Assembly: GCF_001078705.1 (NCBI RefSeq)
Contig: NZ_CDMW01000001.1
Span: 2,039,541-2,103,540, forward strand
Direction: 5' to 3'
Length of the DNA stretch: 64,000 nt
Source: Streptococcus sanguinis
GTDB taxonomy: Bacteria > Bacillota > Bacilli > Lactobacillales > Streptococcaceae
Made by a program: the position numbers and the translations under genes. Of this stretch, positions 25,323 through 34,381 are shown piece after piece. The notes under the pieces were generated by a model. The model saw nothing but the letters and a program-made list of their open reading frames with translations. It did not search any database and was not told the DNA's origin. The first letter of the stretch is position 1. The number at the start of each line of letters is the position of its first letter.

Positions 25323-27551
25323 CTATTGAAACCAGCTGGTGATGGTATCCCAGAGATTCTTAGCTTTTTCAGGTAGACCGGTATCATCAATAGCCTTCTT
25401 GGCTTCATCCACCAGATTTTGAGCTCGATCCTGAACGTCCTGCAGGAAGTCTTTGTTTTCGGTTGTAGTTCCCGTTTCCTCGGTACCATAGGTGTCGACA
25501 GGGGCAATACCGTTGGCAGCATAGGCATTCTTTTGCCCTTCAAAGGAAGTTCCTTCTGTATATGGCAGGATGCTATTGGCAACATTTCGGAAAACCGCCG
25601 AGGCTTCATTTGCGCTGGTCCCAGTCAGATAGTGGGTTTCGTCAGTTTTTGGAAAACCTAACCACTGGCTGATAACCACATCCGGCGTATAGCCAATAAC
25701 CCATTGGTCACCAGATAGATCTGGGTTAAAGTCCGTTTCAGTCGTACCAGTCTTACCAGCCATAGTGTAGCCATAAGGAGCCGCATAGATACCTGTACCG
25801 TTTGAGAAGGTCCCCAGCATCATGCTGTTCATCTTGTCAGTAGTTGAGCCATTAAGAACTCGAGTAGAGGTTTGGCGATGGGTCTTGACGACCTGACCGC
25901 TGGCATTTTCAATTTTGGTAATGAGATGGGCATCGTTCATCACGCCGCCGTTGGCAAAGACCGAATAAGCCTGAGCCATCTGCAGTGGATTGGTCGTGAC
26001 TCCACTTCCTAGTGCAACCCCCAAGGTCTGATCGACCTTGTCCATATTGAGACCAAACTTTTTCCCGTACTCAAAGGCTTTGTTAATGCCTAACTGGTCC
26101 ACAGTTGAAACAGCCGGAATGTTCAGAGATTCTGCCAAGGCTTGATACATTGGAACTGTAGGTGAACTTTGGATATTGCCGTAGTTGTTGATAGTATAGT
26201 CACCAAAGGTAGTTCTGGTATTATCCAGCTCCTTATCTGTCGGCCAACCAGCAGCAACTGCCGGACTATAAGCAACCAAAGGCTTAATTGTAGAACCTGG
26301 GCTACGGGAGGACTGGGTTGCATAGTTAAAGCTTCTGAAGGTCAAGCCTTCTGCACTATTGACTCGTCCAACTAATGCCCGCACACCGCCGGTTTTTGGA
26401 TCCAAGGCAACACTGCCTGATTCAGCCATAGTGCCATCTTCTGCTACAGGAAAGAGAGAAACATTGCTGTAAATAACCTGCATGCTGGCTTGGTAGTTCT
26501 GATCCAACTCCGTGTAAATGCGGTAGCCATTATTAACAATCTCTTCTTCTGTCAAGCCGTAGTCATTGACCGCTTCATTGATAACTGCATCGAAATAGGA
26601 TGGATAGCGATAGTCTTCTGACTTACCGGCATAAGCATCAACCAGCTGACCACCGATTCCCACAGCGGCAGCCTGATCAGCTGTCCCCTGATCAATAAAG
26701 CCTGCAGCAACCATATTTTGTAGCACCGTATCGCGGCGATTGGTCGCATTTTCAACCGAATACAGCGGATTATATATCTCTGGTCCCTTGAGCATACCAG
26801 CCAGAACAGCCGACTGATCCAGACTGAGCTGGCTAGCTGAGACTCCGAAATATTTCTTAGAGGCATCTTCCACACCCCAGACACCATTTCCAAAATAGGA
26901 GTTATTGAGGTACATGGTCAGGATTTCCTGCTTGCTGTATTTCTTATTGATTTCCAGAGCTAGGAAAAATTCCTTGGCCTTCCGCTCAATGGTCTGGTCC
27001 TGAGACAGATAGGCATTCTTGGCCAACTGCTGGGTAATGGTAGAACCCCCACCCGAGCGACCGGCTGTCAGGATAGCTAGGATAAAACGACTGTAGTTAA
27101 TCCCACCATTCTCATAGAAAGTCCGGTCCTCTGTTGCAATGACAGCATTCTGCAGGTCTTGACTAATCTCAGTCAGCTCGACATAAGTTCCTTTCTGACC
27201 AGACAGACTTCCCGCTTCATTGCCATCCTTGTCAAAGATGAGCGTGGTCGCCTTGAGGGCATTCTGCAAATCCTTGACATTGGTCGTCTTAGCAACATAA
27301 AAGAGATAGCCACCGACTACCAGACCAAAGGTTAAACCGAGAATCAGGAATATCTTGGTCAGATGAAACCTGCGCCAAAAACGGCGGATAGGGTGTTGAG
27401 AGAGAGGTTTCTTTTTGGTCTTGCCCGAACGGCTGAGACCAGATTTGGCCTGCTCTTCTGTCAGCTCTACCTCCTCTGCTGCTTCTTTTTGAGGTTTCTG
27501 TATGGTAAAATAATCTACTAATTTTTCAAACAAATCTTTTAAATTCTTCAT
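25323..27551 (-). CDS. pbp2a: Penicillin-binding protein 2A (class A)
   Basis: Bifunctional peptidoglycan synthase of 742 residues. It has a cytosolic N-terminus (1-65), one membrane span (about 67-90), and a GT51 glycosyltransferase domain with E141 in ATEDRTFY and [12 protein letters not shown] near 168. The transpeptidase domain has S420-T-I-K423, S475-L-N477 and K600-T-G602. All catalytic motifs are intact. The C-terminus is an acidic, low-complexity tail ending [18 protein letters not shown]. The pbp2a-rpmG-secE-nusG order is typical of streptococci. It is divergent from the pseudouridine synthase gene. Confidence 0.97.
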   Translation of the reverse strand: MKNLKDLFEKLVDYFTIQKPQKEAAEEVELTEEQAKSGLSRSGKTKKKPLSQHPIRRFWRRFHLTKIFLILGLTFGLVVGGYLFYVAKTTNVKDLQNALKATTLIFDKDGNEAGSLSGQKGTYVELTEISQDLQNAVIATEDRTFYENGGINYSRFILAILTAGRSGGGSTITQQLAKNAYLSQDQTIERKAKEFFLALEINKKYSKQEILTMYLNNSYFGNGVWGVEDASKKYFGVSASQLSLDQSAVLAGMLKGPEIYNPLYSVENATNRRDTVLQNMVAAGFIDQGTADQAAAVGIGGQLVDAYAGKSEDYRYPSYFDAVINEAVNDYGLTEEEIVNNGYRIYTELDQNYQASMQVIYSNVSLFPVAEDGTMAESGSVALDPKTGGVRALVGRVNSAEGLTFRSFNYATQSSRSPGSTIKPLVAYSPAVAAGWPTDKELDNTRTTFGDYTINNYGNIQSSPTVPMYQALAESLNIPAVSTVDQLGINKAFEYGKKFGLNMDKVDQTLGVALGSGVTTNPLQMAQAYSVFANGGVMNDAHLITKIENASGQVVKTHRQTSTRVLNGSTTDKMNSMMLGTFSNGTGIYAAPYGYTMAGKTGTTETDFNPDLSGDQWVIGYTPDVVISQWLGFPKTDETHYLTGTSANEASAVFRNVANSILPYTEGTSFEGQKNAYAANGIAPVDTYGTEETGTTTENKDFLQDVQDRAQNLVDEAKKAIDDTGLPEKAKNLWDTITSWFQ

Positions 27552-27712
27552 AAACCTTATTTTATCACCTTATTTAGGTGCAGACAAGAAAGTACCCTAT
27601 TTCCCGTCTGATTTTTAGTTATTTTTAAGAAAAAGAGTATATTAAATAGCCTTTTAAAAGCCTCTGCAGCAAGTCTTATCCGACACTGCCTATTTTCAAA
27701 GTTCTGGCTTTC

Positions 27713-27721
27713 TGCTACAAT
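27713..27721 (+). promoter_or_regulatory. Extended -10 abutting the RluA-family gene
   Basis: TG-C-TACAAT ends 6 nt before the ATG at 27728, with a candidate -35 TTTCAA 16 nt upstream. Initiation at the usual distance would place the transcript start at or within a base or two of the ATG. Confidence 0.6.
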
Positions 27722-27727
27722 AAATGT

Positions 27728-28600
27728 ATGAAATTTACACTGACTATCCCAGATGGACTGCCCGCCATGACGGTCAAAGAGCTGCTGGAAGAACAATTTC
27801 TCATTCCGCGAAAAATCCGGCACTTTCTACGGATCAAAAAGCATGTGTCTGTCAACGGTCTAGCCATCAACTGGCAGACTGTAGTCAACCCCGGAGATGA
27901 CATCAGCCTGATATTTGATGAAGAGGATTATCCTCAAAAAACAATCTTGTTTGGAAATGGCGAACTCGTAGAAGAGCTCTACCAGGACCAGCACCTCATC
28001 ATCGTCAATAAACCCGAAGGTATAAAAACCCACGCTAATGAGCCAACGGAACTAGCCCTTCTTAATCATGTTTCCGCCTATGTCGGTGAGACCTGCTATG
28101 TCGTTCACCGGCTGGATAAAGAAACCAGCGGTGCTGTCCTCTTTGCCAAGAATCCCTTTGTCCTGCCCATCCTCAATCGGCTGCTGGAAAAGCGAGAAAT
28201 CAGCCGCGAATATTGGGCTTTGGTCCAAGGCAAGTTCCCAAGCAAAAAGCTTATATATAAAGACAAGATTGGCCGCGACCGCCATGATCGCAGGAAACGG
28301 CGGGTTGACCCCCGAAAAGGGCTCTATGCAGAGACCCATGTGACTCGTCTCAAGCAGTTTAGACAGGCTGCCTTGGTCAAATGCCAACTCAAGACTGGCC
28401 GCACCCATCAGATTCGTGTCCATCTGGCTCACCACGGACACCCTCTGGTTGGCGACTCACTCTATCATCCGCAACCCCAAGGGCGGCTTATGCTCCACGC
28501 CCATCGGCTGACCTTCACCCACCCTTTTACACTAGAAAAAATCACCGTCGAAGCCCGCTCTGACAGTTTTGAAAAGGTCTTAAGCAGCCTGAAATCATAA
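27728..28600 (+). CDS. RluA-family RNA pseudouridine synthase
   Basis: Isomerises specific uridines in rRNA or tRNA. The 290-residue protein has an N-terminal S4-like segment (about 15-60), a YQDQHLIIVNKPEGIKTHAN motif, the catalytic HRLDKETSG with D130, and RTHQIRVHLAHHGHPLVGD near 225. These are all RluA/RluD hallmarks; which uridine is modified cannot be told. It has no Shine-Dalgarno, and an extended -10 ends 6 nt before the start codon, so its mRNA is probably leaderless. An out-of-frame ATG lies four bases upstream. Divergent from pbp2a. Confidence 0.93.
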   Translation: MKFTLTIPDGLPAMTVKELLEEQFLIPRKIRHFLRIKKHVSVNGLAINWQTVVNPGDDISLIFDEEDYPQKTILFGNGELVEELYQDQHLIIVNKPEGIKTHANEPTELALLNHVSAYVGETCYVVHRLDKETSGAVLFAKNPFVLPILNRLLEKREISREYWALVQGKFPSKKLIYKDKIGRDRHDRRKRRVDPRKGLYAETHVTRLKQFRQAALVKCQLKTGRTHQIRVHLAHHGHPLVGDSLYHPQPQGRLMLHAHRLTFTHPFTLEKITVEARSDSFEKVLSSLKS

Positions 28601-28649
28601 AAGCTCTACTCTGAGAGATAGACTGTAACCTTATCCTAGATAAACCACG

Positions 28650-28678
28650 AAAAGCAACAGAAATCATCTGTTGCTTTT
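28650..28678. terminator. Bidirectional terminator, RluA-family gene / acyltransferase
   Basis: A 12-bp perfect stem AAAAGCAACAGA/TCTGTTGCTTTT with a 5-nt loop between convergent genes. Confidence 0.88.
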
Positions 28679-28718
28679 GGTTTGGAGTGAAAGCAATGAT
28701 AAGCTCTGACAGTTTACA

Positions 28719-29693
28719 TCACTGAGCCGGAAGCGCACTGATAAGTCTGGGCCTGAGGGCTTTTTGAAAAGCTATGCTCAGCAAGTAAGATAGTAAGAAA
28801 ATGATAAAAAAGCCAAAACTATAAATAGTATTCCGAGGCATTATCGACCTGAAAATGAAGATAATGAAAGGATGAATGATATAAATCATGGTGGCATATC
28901 TCTTGGCGATATTATTCAAAATCGGAATATCAATATCGGACCCATTTCTTACCGCATAGAAGAAAATTGCACTGGATGAAAAAAGAGTGCTGGGGTAGAG
29001 GTCATATTCCGTACCCATGAAACAGTACTCAAGTAAAATCAAACCAGTTATTCCTAGACCGATCGCCCATTTCCTGACAGACGACAAGTCATAGGCTAAA
29101 ATCCGATCCCGATGCTTAGCAAACTGCATCCCTAGAATGAAAAAGGGAAGACCCATAAACAGGAAGTTGCGATAGTAAAATTCGCTATCTGTATTGAACT
29201 CGATACAAAAAGCCAGAATCAACAAGAACAATGACACACCCAAGCTAGTTAAGCGGTGAAAATGCTTATAAAAAACCAGATAAAGCGTGTAGATATAAGA
29301 AATAGCCAGCAAATACCAAGTCGGCGTAGCAGCCGAGCCAATCAAGTCTCTGGGACTGTTAAAGAGGAAAAAGTCCGCAAAATCAGATAGGTCTATAGCT
29401 GCCATCTTTTCTGTTAACTCTCTTGTCAGCAGCAAGTTGACAAAATGCACAATCGTGTAAAACAGAAGACTGGCAGCTGTCAAAAGGAGCATCTGCTTGA
29501 GACGATACTTGACCTTGTCTCTGGAAATATTAAAGGAAAAATAGCCCGACAGCATCATGAAAAAGGGAACTGCAAAGCGGGCCACAATTTGATAAAAAAC
29601 CCCAAATTGCCCTGGCAGCAGAAAGTGTAAGGAAACAATACTAAAACAAGCTAGGGCCTTAAAAGCGTGCAAAGTTGTGTTTTCAGTTTTCAT
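28719..29693 (-). CDS. Membrane acyltransferase (acyltransferase 3 family)
   Basis: A 324-residue protein with about ten membrane spans. Family signs are the N-terminal TTLHAFKALACFSIVSLHFL with the conserved His, and AVPFFMMLSGYF near residue 38. Such enzymes O-acetylate surface glycans or peptidoglycan. The C-terminal extracellular SGNH domain of OatA is absent. It lies just past the end of the polysaccharide operon, so it may acetylate that polymer (inference). It has no Shine-Dalgarno; an extended -10 TGCTATAAT ends 6 nt before the ATG, so it probably has its own promoter and a leaderless mRNA. Confidence 0.85.
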   Translation of the reverse strand: MKTENTTLHAFKALACFSIVSLHFLLPGQFGVFYQIVARFAVPFFMMLSGYFSFNISRDKVKYRLKQMLLLTAASLLFYTIVHFVNLLLTRELTEKMAAIDLSDFADFFLFNSPRDLIGSAATPTWYLLAISYIYTLYLVFYKHFHRLTSLGVSLFLLILAFCIEFNTDSEFYYRNFLFMGLPFFILGMQFAKHRDRILAYDLSSVRKWAIGLGITGLILLEYCFMGTEYDLYPSTLFSSSAIFFYAVRNGSDIDIPILNNIAKRYATMIYIIHPFIIFIFRSIMPRNTIYSFGFFIIFLLSYLLSIAFQKALRPRLISALPAQ

Positions 29694-29699
29694 GCAGAC

Positions 29700-29708
29700 A
29701 TTATAGCA
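29700..29708 (-). promoter_or_regulatory. Extended -10 abutting the acyltransferase gene
   Basis: TG-C-TATAAT on the minus strand ends 6 nt before the ATG. No good -35 is seen. Confidence 0.6.
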
Positions 29709-29786
29709 TGTTTATTATTACAGCTCATCAAGACCAGATTACACGCCCATTAAAAAACATATCAATTGATGACAGGGGAGTGCATA

Positions 29787-29812
29787 TAAAAAGCCCTATC
29801 TAGGACCTTTTA
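29787..29812 (-). terminator. Probable terminator of the polysaccharide operon
   Basis: AAAAGGTCCTA pairs with TAGGGCTTTT (one mismatch), then T-rich sequence on the minus strand, about 40 nt past the flippase gene. Confidence 0.65.
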
Positions 29813-29851
29813 TACATTCAAATTACTTTTTCATTTATAATTTCTCAAGCA

Positions 29852-31261
29852 TCAACGAGTCCGCAATTGCTGGAGCAGGCCTTTTAAACTTTGGTATTTG
29901 TAAATGCTGTAGGTCAGATAGACAAATCCGTAAGCTGCTGCAGCTAGATAAACTGATAAAAACCAATTCGAAGCAATAAATACAAGCGTCATTAGCAATT
30001 CAACCCAGATATCTTTGACGACCTCAATCTTCATCCTCTTGGCTAAGATTAGCTCTGCCAGTATACTCCTAGTCGCCAGCAACAGCACGATAGACAGCAC
30101 TGTAGCATTCAGATTGCGCAGAAAAACTGCAAAAATCAAGGTAGTAGCGAAACTTAAGAACATGGCAATAACATTTACTTTAAAAATCTGCCTCTCCATT
30201 CGTAAGGCTTTTAAGTAGGTATTGATAAGAAGAGCCATTTTACCCTCGTAGACAGACATAGGAAAGACTAGAGCCATAAATATCAAGGACTCTCTGTAAG
30301 CCGGCAGCCAGCTGTCCAAAGCTATTTTCAGGGGATAATACAGCAAAAGCACACCAAACATAAGAACCATAAGGACATTCCGCAACTGACTGTAAATCTT
30401 AGGCAATTTGCTTTCATCCGTCCGTTTCAAAATTGGAAAGATAACCAAACCGATAGCGTTGATAAAGGTCATCAGCAGATTGGAAATGCTCAGGGTCAAG
30501 GATACTTTCCCAAATGTAGCAATATTCCATACCTTTTGAATCCCCATTCGAACCGTTCCGATAATGAGCATACTGGCTACATTTGATAGCATCAGATTGA
30601 TACCGACAGCAATATTGCGAACCGTTTCCTGTATATCAAGCTTAAACTGATTGAGAGGTCGCAGGGCCATATCTCGGCATAGATACATGGCATAAAAAAG
30701 AGAAACAACTCTACCAATCAAATCTGCATAGACCATAATCTTGAAGTCTCGAAAACCCACGAAAATAAAGACCAGCAAAAGCAGTAAATAGAGGAGTCGG
30801 TCTCCACTGACAACATAGGAACTTTCCTTCAGTCGATTAGTCATCTGCAAAACGTACACAAAGAGAAAGCGCAGATTGGTGACCAACATGGTATAAACCA
30901 AAAGTATAAAAACAAACCGACTGCTCTCATCTCTAATAAAGGCAGAAGTCCCTAAGAAAAATAAAATTCCAATCCCTGTCAGATAGATCAAAAGCATGAG
31001 AAACTGAGAGAAAAACTTCTCTTTATCCAGATCCGCATACTCCAAACCACCGTAGCGAAGGTAGATTCCGTCCACCCAGCCCAGATGAACAAAACCAGCA
31101 TAAGATAAATAAAAAATATAGAGTTGCCAGTATCCATACTCCTCTACACCCATAATCTTAGGCAAAATCAAGACAACCAGAGAAGAAACTATTACTGTCA
31201 GCAAATTGGACAAGACAACATAGGAAAAATTAGCTACTATTTTTTTAAATCCACCAGACAA
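29852..31261 (-). CDS. wzx: Polysaccharide flippase Wzx
   Basis: A 469-residue integral membrane protein with 12-14 predicted spans, of the MATE-like polysaccharide exporter superfamily. It should flip lipid-linked repeat units across the membrane. The start FKKIVANFSYVVLSNLLTVIVSSLVVLILPKIMGVEEYGYWQLYIFYLSYAGF-type N-terminus with the EYG motif is characteristic. It is the last gene of the operon and lies nine bases after the second SDR gene. Only one flippase is present, so the locus is a complete Wzx/Wzy system. Confidence 0.9.
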   Translation of the reverse strand: MSGGFKKIVANFSYVVLSNLLTVIVSSLVVLILPKIMGVEEYGYWQLYIFYLSYAGFVHLGWVDGIYLRYGGLEYADLDKEKFFSQFLMLLIYLTGIGILFFLGTSAFIRDESSRFVFILLVYTMLVTNLRFLFVYVLQMTNRLKESSYVVSGDRLLYLLLLLVFIFVGFRDFKIMVYADLIGRVVSLFYAMYLCRDMALRPLNQFKLDIQETVRNIAVGINLMLSNVASMLIIGTVRMGIQKVWNIATFGKVSLTLSISNLLMTFINAIGLVIFPILKRTDESKLPKIYSQLRNVLMVLMFGVLLLYYPLKIALDSWLPAYRESLIFMALVFPMSVYEGKMALLINTYLKALRMERQIFKVNVIAMFLSFATTLIFAVFLRNLNATVLSIVLLLATRSILAELILAKRMKIEVVKDIWVELLMTLVFIASNWFLSVYLAAAAYGFVYLTYSIYKYQSLKGLLQQLRTR

Positions 31262-31270
31262 ATTTGCCCC

Positions 31271-32335
31271 CTATTTCTTCCTATCTGTTGCCATGCTCTC
31301 AATCAAACGTAAAAACATGGTTTCTAAATCAGTATAAGCTTTCCAGCCCAAACTCTCAAGCTTGTCCGTATTGAGACGAATCTTAACTGTCGGATTATAG
31401 CCTAGCTTTTCCACATCCTCTGCCAAATCAAAGACCAACTTCGATTCATTGCTACCGCTTAGTTCAATAACCATCTCCGCCATCTCACGAATAGAAATAG
31501 CCGTCTCTTTATTGGCGACATTATAAGCTTGACCTGCTTGGCCTTTCAGCAGAATGTAAAAAATGGCTTCAATGGCATCTTTGGTATAGCAGTAGTTCCG
31601 AACAGTTTCCCCTTTAGTCCGGAGAACAATATCTCTCTTTTCAAGGACAGCACGCGCAAACTGCGCAAAAACTCTGTTGTCCTCATAGCTCACACCTGGA
31701 CCAAAGGTTTGTGACAAACGAGCCATTCTAACTGGTACCTGATACTGATGACAATAGCCTACACACAAGGACTCTGCCATGCGCTTGCTTTCCGAATAAC
31801 TGCTACGAACACTGGTTGGATCCAAATAACCGTAATCTTTCTCGTTAATGCTGGAAGCATCTGGATTTGTCGTCCCATAGACTTCCAGAGAAGAGAGATA
31901 GACCATACTGCGAACCTGCTTATTTTTAGCCAGCTCTAGCATTTTTTTCGTTCCATTTATGGCTAGATCAATTGTCTCCACAGGATGCTCAACGAAAAAA
32001 GAGGAGTCCGTTGCACTGGCTCCATGGATAATATAATCCAAATCTTCCTCTATTTTCCAATCTGACAGCAAGTCAGCATACACTAGCTTCAGATTCTCAC
32101 TATGTAAAAAATCCTGAAATAGATCTTCCGCTTTTTTCTGATTTCGTGCCAAGGCCACTACTCTGACATTAGCTTGGTACAAATCGTTTAAAGCCATCAA
32201 AGCGGAAATGCAGTGTCTGCCTATAAGTCCGGTTGCTCCAGTTACCAAGACTGTAACATTGCTCAGTTCTCTGAGAATAGGACTGACAGCAGCTAGGTCT
32301 TCCATATCCTTTTGTAAAATCGTATTATTTCCCAT
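31271..32335 (-). CDS. Extended SDR (NAD-dependent epimerase/dehydratase family)
   Basis: A 354-residue nucleotide-binding SDR. The Rossmann motif is VTGATGLIGRH (about residue 29), with a catalytic SYSESK (Y-x3-K) near 180 and GASATDSSF after a strand. It resembles UDP-glucose epimerases in layout. It lies one base after the cytidylyltransferase gene, so it may act on a CDP-linked or polyol-phosphate substrate (inference). No Shine-Dalgarno is clear at the ATG at 32335. An ATG at 32356, inside the previous gene, is an alternative start, and longer N-termini look unlikely. Substrate unknown. Confidence 0.78.
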   Translation of the reverse strand: MGNNTILQKDMEDLAAVSPILRELSNVTVLVTGATGLIGRHCISALMALNDLYQANVRVVALARNQKKAEDLFQDFLHSENLKLVYADLLSDWKIEEDLDYIIHGASATDSSFFVEHPVETIDLAINGTKKMLELAKNKQVRSMVYLSSLEVYGTTNPDASSINEKDYGYLDPTSVRSSYSESKRMAESLCVGYCHQYQVPVRMARLSQTFGPGVSYEDNRVFAQFARAVLEKRDIVLRTKGETVRNYCYTKDAIEAIFYILLKGQAGQAYNVANKETAISIREMAEMVIELSGSNESKLVFDLAEDVEKLGYNPTVKIRLNTDKLESLGWKAYTDLETMFLRLIESMATDRKK

Positions 32336-32336
32336 A

Positions 32337-33059
32337 TCAACCAAAAATTTGTGCATTTTCACGCGCTTCGTAAATCGCTCTAAAAATATAAAAATCAGAT
32401 GGAGTCGTAATTTTAATATTTTCGCTGCCCCCCATGACTGTATGCAGAGGGAGTCCAAAATAACGAGCCAGTGTCGCAGAATCCGTCATATCAAACTGAT
32501 TCTCTGCCTGAGCTTTTAAATGCAAGGAGTGAATCTTTGAAAGCGCGAAGGTTTGAGGGGCGACAGCTGTCTGGCAAGTGGAACGCTCGATAACCTGATT
32601 AATAACATCCGCCTCATCGACTTGAATAACTGTTTCGATAACCGGCTTAACCGTAATAGCTGCCCCATACTTTTTTGCTGCCTCAATATTTTTAGAAATG
32701 ATTCCCCCGTCAATCAAAGGGCGAACACCATCATGAATCAAAACATAGTCGTCATCGTTCTTGTACTTTTCCCGTAAGACAGCGAGACCATTAAAAATAG
32801 ACATTTGGCCAGTCTCTCCACCAGGAACTACTTGACTGACTTTTTTAATATTGAACCTAGCTAATAAATCTCTGCAGTAGTCCAGCCAGCCGTCTACACA
32901 GACAACCACAATGTCCGATACTGCTGGATGGTCTTCAAAGTGCTCAATCGTATGAATAATAATAGGCTTACCGTGCAACTCTAAAAACTGCTTGGGTAAG
33001 GTCTTGGTATTCATGCGGCTGCCTGTGCCGCCTGCGAATATCAGAGCTGATGTCGTCAT
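32337..33059 (-). CDS. IspD/TarI-like cytidylyltransferase
   Basis: A 240-residue CTP-using nucleotidyltransferase: FAGGTGSRMNTKTLPKQFLELHGKPII at the N-terminus, HDGVRPLI near residue 106, and ENIKITTPSDF near 222. Streptococci make isoprenoids by the mevalonate route, so a true IspD is not expected. In a polysaccharide locus this should activate a polyol- or sugar-phosphate as its CDP derivative, like TarI for ribitol-5-phosphate. No TarJ-like dehydrogenase is present; an extended SDR follows instead. The start overlaps the end of wzy by four bases. Confidence 0.85.
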   Translation of the reverse strand: MTTSALIFAGGTGSRMNTKTLPKQFLELHGKPIIIHTIEHFEDHPAVSDIVVVCVDGWLDYCRDLLARFNIKKVSQVVPGGETGQMSIFNGLAVLREKYKNDDDYVLIHDGVRPLIDGGIISKNIEAAKKYGAAITVKPVIETVIQVDEADVINQVIERSTCQTAVAPQTFALSKIHSLHLKAQAENQFDMTDSATLARYFGLPLHTVMGGSENIKITTPSDFYIFRAIYEARENAQIFG

Positions 33060-34381
33060 ACCGATACTTTCCTTCCTCTCGTTGTAAATCGTACTCTACT
33101 CAGTAAATCAGCTGCCATATAAATCACAAAAGCATAGATAATCCGATTAATATGGGTTGTCAGCAATGACAGCAATGTTTCCTGAAAGAATGAAATGACC
33201 AAAGGATACGCAAATAAAGCGAAAACAATAACCTTTAGCGGGGTGAAATAGCGTTTTTTGATAGAATAGTAGAAACTTCCGTAAAAGAAGCCATATAAAA
33301 GCTGAAAGATAAGGACTGAGAAATAGCCAAAATCCTTGATAAAGTAGTAATAAATTGTGTAAACATTGGTTTTATCGTCGTTAAAATGAACAACAGGCAA
33401 GAAAGGTGTCAGCTCATGGCTAGACAGACCGAGGGATTTCAATGTCCCATAGATAGCAATAAGTGTATTTTCTCCAAAGACTTGATTATCGCTATAAAGA
33501 GTAGGATTTTTCAGATAATAGTCTAAAGCCTGAATGGGGGAACCCATATATTTAACCAAATTATCCAAAATTCCGAACTCTGCCCGACTATCCACTCGAT
33601 TGAGAACAAAGGTTCCAACCGCCATAAATAAGACAAGGAATACAAAGCCAATTATCAGCAAAGATCGAAAAAGCTTCACACCATACCTGCTGTCTTTCCA
33701 CGAATAATACTTCGAGAAAAACAACATATACACAATCGCATAGCCAGCAACCAAGCCCAACAACTCCGTACGTCCAGTGGACAAGAGGGAAATACCTAAA
33801 GAAATCAGGCTAATCAGCAGTAATTTGCCTTTGTAAAAAATGCCATCTTTTCCTGAAAAAAGAGACTCGCAGAAAAAGTAGAAGAAAACAATTCCTAAGG
33901 AAAAGTTAACCCGCAACAAATTGAGGCTAAGACGACTAAGAGAGAAATCATAATTTGTAGTCATATGCCGAGCCAATTCAATGGTTTTAAACAATCCCCC
34001 AGGTACCTGCTTGCTCTGCGCCGCCAAGTAAAGCAAATCGGAATAAATAAACCTGACCGCATAAGCCAAAAACAAGAGAACTAAAATAATGAAAAGAGTA
34101 CTCACCTTTATTTGACTAGGTTTGGCGTCCAACTTCCTTTCAGCAAACAAATTCGATGACAAGAGGACTCCCATTAAAAAAATGGCATTTCCAACAAAGA
34201 TAACAGTGACCGTTATCAGAGAAAGTCCCTCTCCCCATTTGGATGAATAAAATGCAGTAAAAATGCTTGCTATCATCCATATTGCCAGATATATAAAAGC
34301 CGGGTTAGCATAGTCTCTTCCTACTGTTTTGATTGTCAAAAACAATAGGAAAAGGCCACCCAAAATTAGTAAAAAAACCAT
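33056..34381 (-). CDS. wzy: O-antigen/capsule polymerase Wzy
   Basis: A 441-residue membrane protein with about 11-12 spans and a larger extracytoplasmic loop (about residues 255-330: RVDSRAEFGILDNLVKYMGSPIQALDYYLKNP...). Sequence conservation in Wzy proteins is low; the call rests on topology, size and place between licD and the cytidylyltransferase gene. It should join repeat units on the outer face of the membrane. Its first base overlaps the last base of the licD stop, so the genes are translationally coupled. Confidence 0.82.
   Translation of the reverse strand: MVFLLILGGLFLLFLTIKTVGRDYANPAFIYLAIWMIASIFTAFYSSKWGEGLSLITVTVIFVGNAIFLMGVLLSSNLFAERKLDAKPSQIKVSTLFIILVLLFLAYAVRFIYSDLLYLAAQSKQVPGGLFKTIELARHMTTNYDFSLSRLSLNLLRVNFSLGIVFFYFFCESLFSGKDGIFYKGKLLLISLISLGISLLSTGRTELLGLVAGYAIVYMLFFSKYYSWKDSRYGVKLFRSLLIIGFVFLVLFMAVGTFVLNRVDSRAEFGILDNLVKYMGSPIQALDYYLKNPTLYSDNQVFGENTLIAIYGTLKSLGLSSHELTPFLPVVHFNDDKTNVYTIYYYFIKDFGYFSVLIFQLLYGFFYGSFYYSIKKRYFTPLKVIVFALFAYPLVISFFQETLLSLLTTHINRIIYAFVIYMAADLLSRVRFTTRGRKVSV

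Noticed and set aside
32337-33059. True IspD of the methylerythritol isoprenoid pathway
   Set aside because: Streptococci use the mevalonate route, and the gene lies inside a polysaccharide operon next to licD and an SDR; a polyol/sugar-phosphate cytidylyltransferase fits better.
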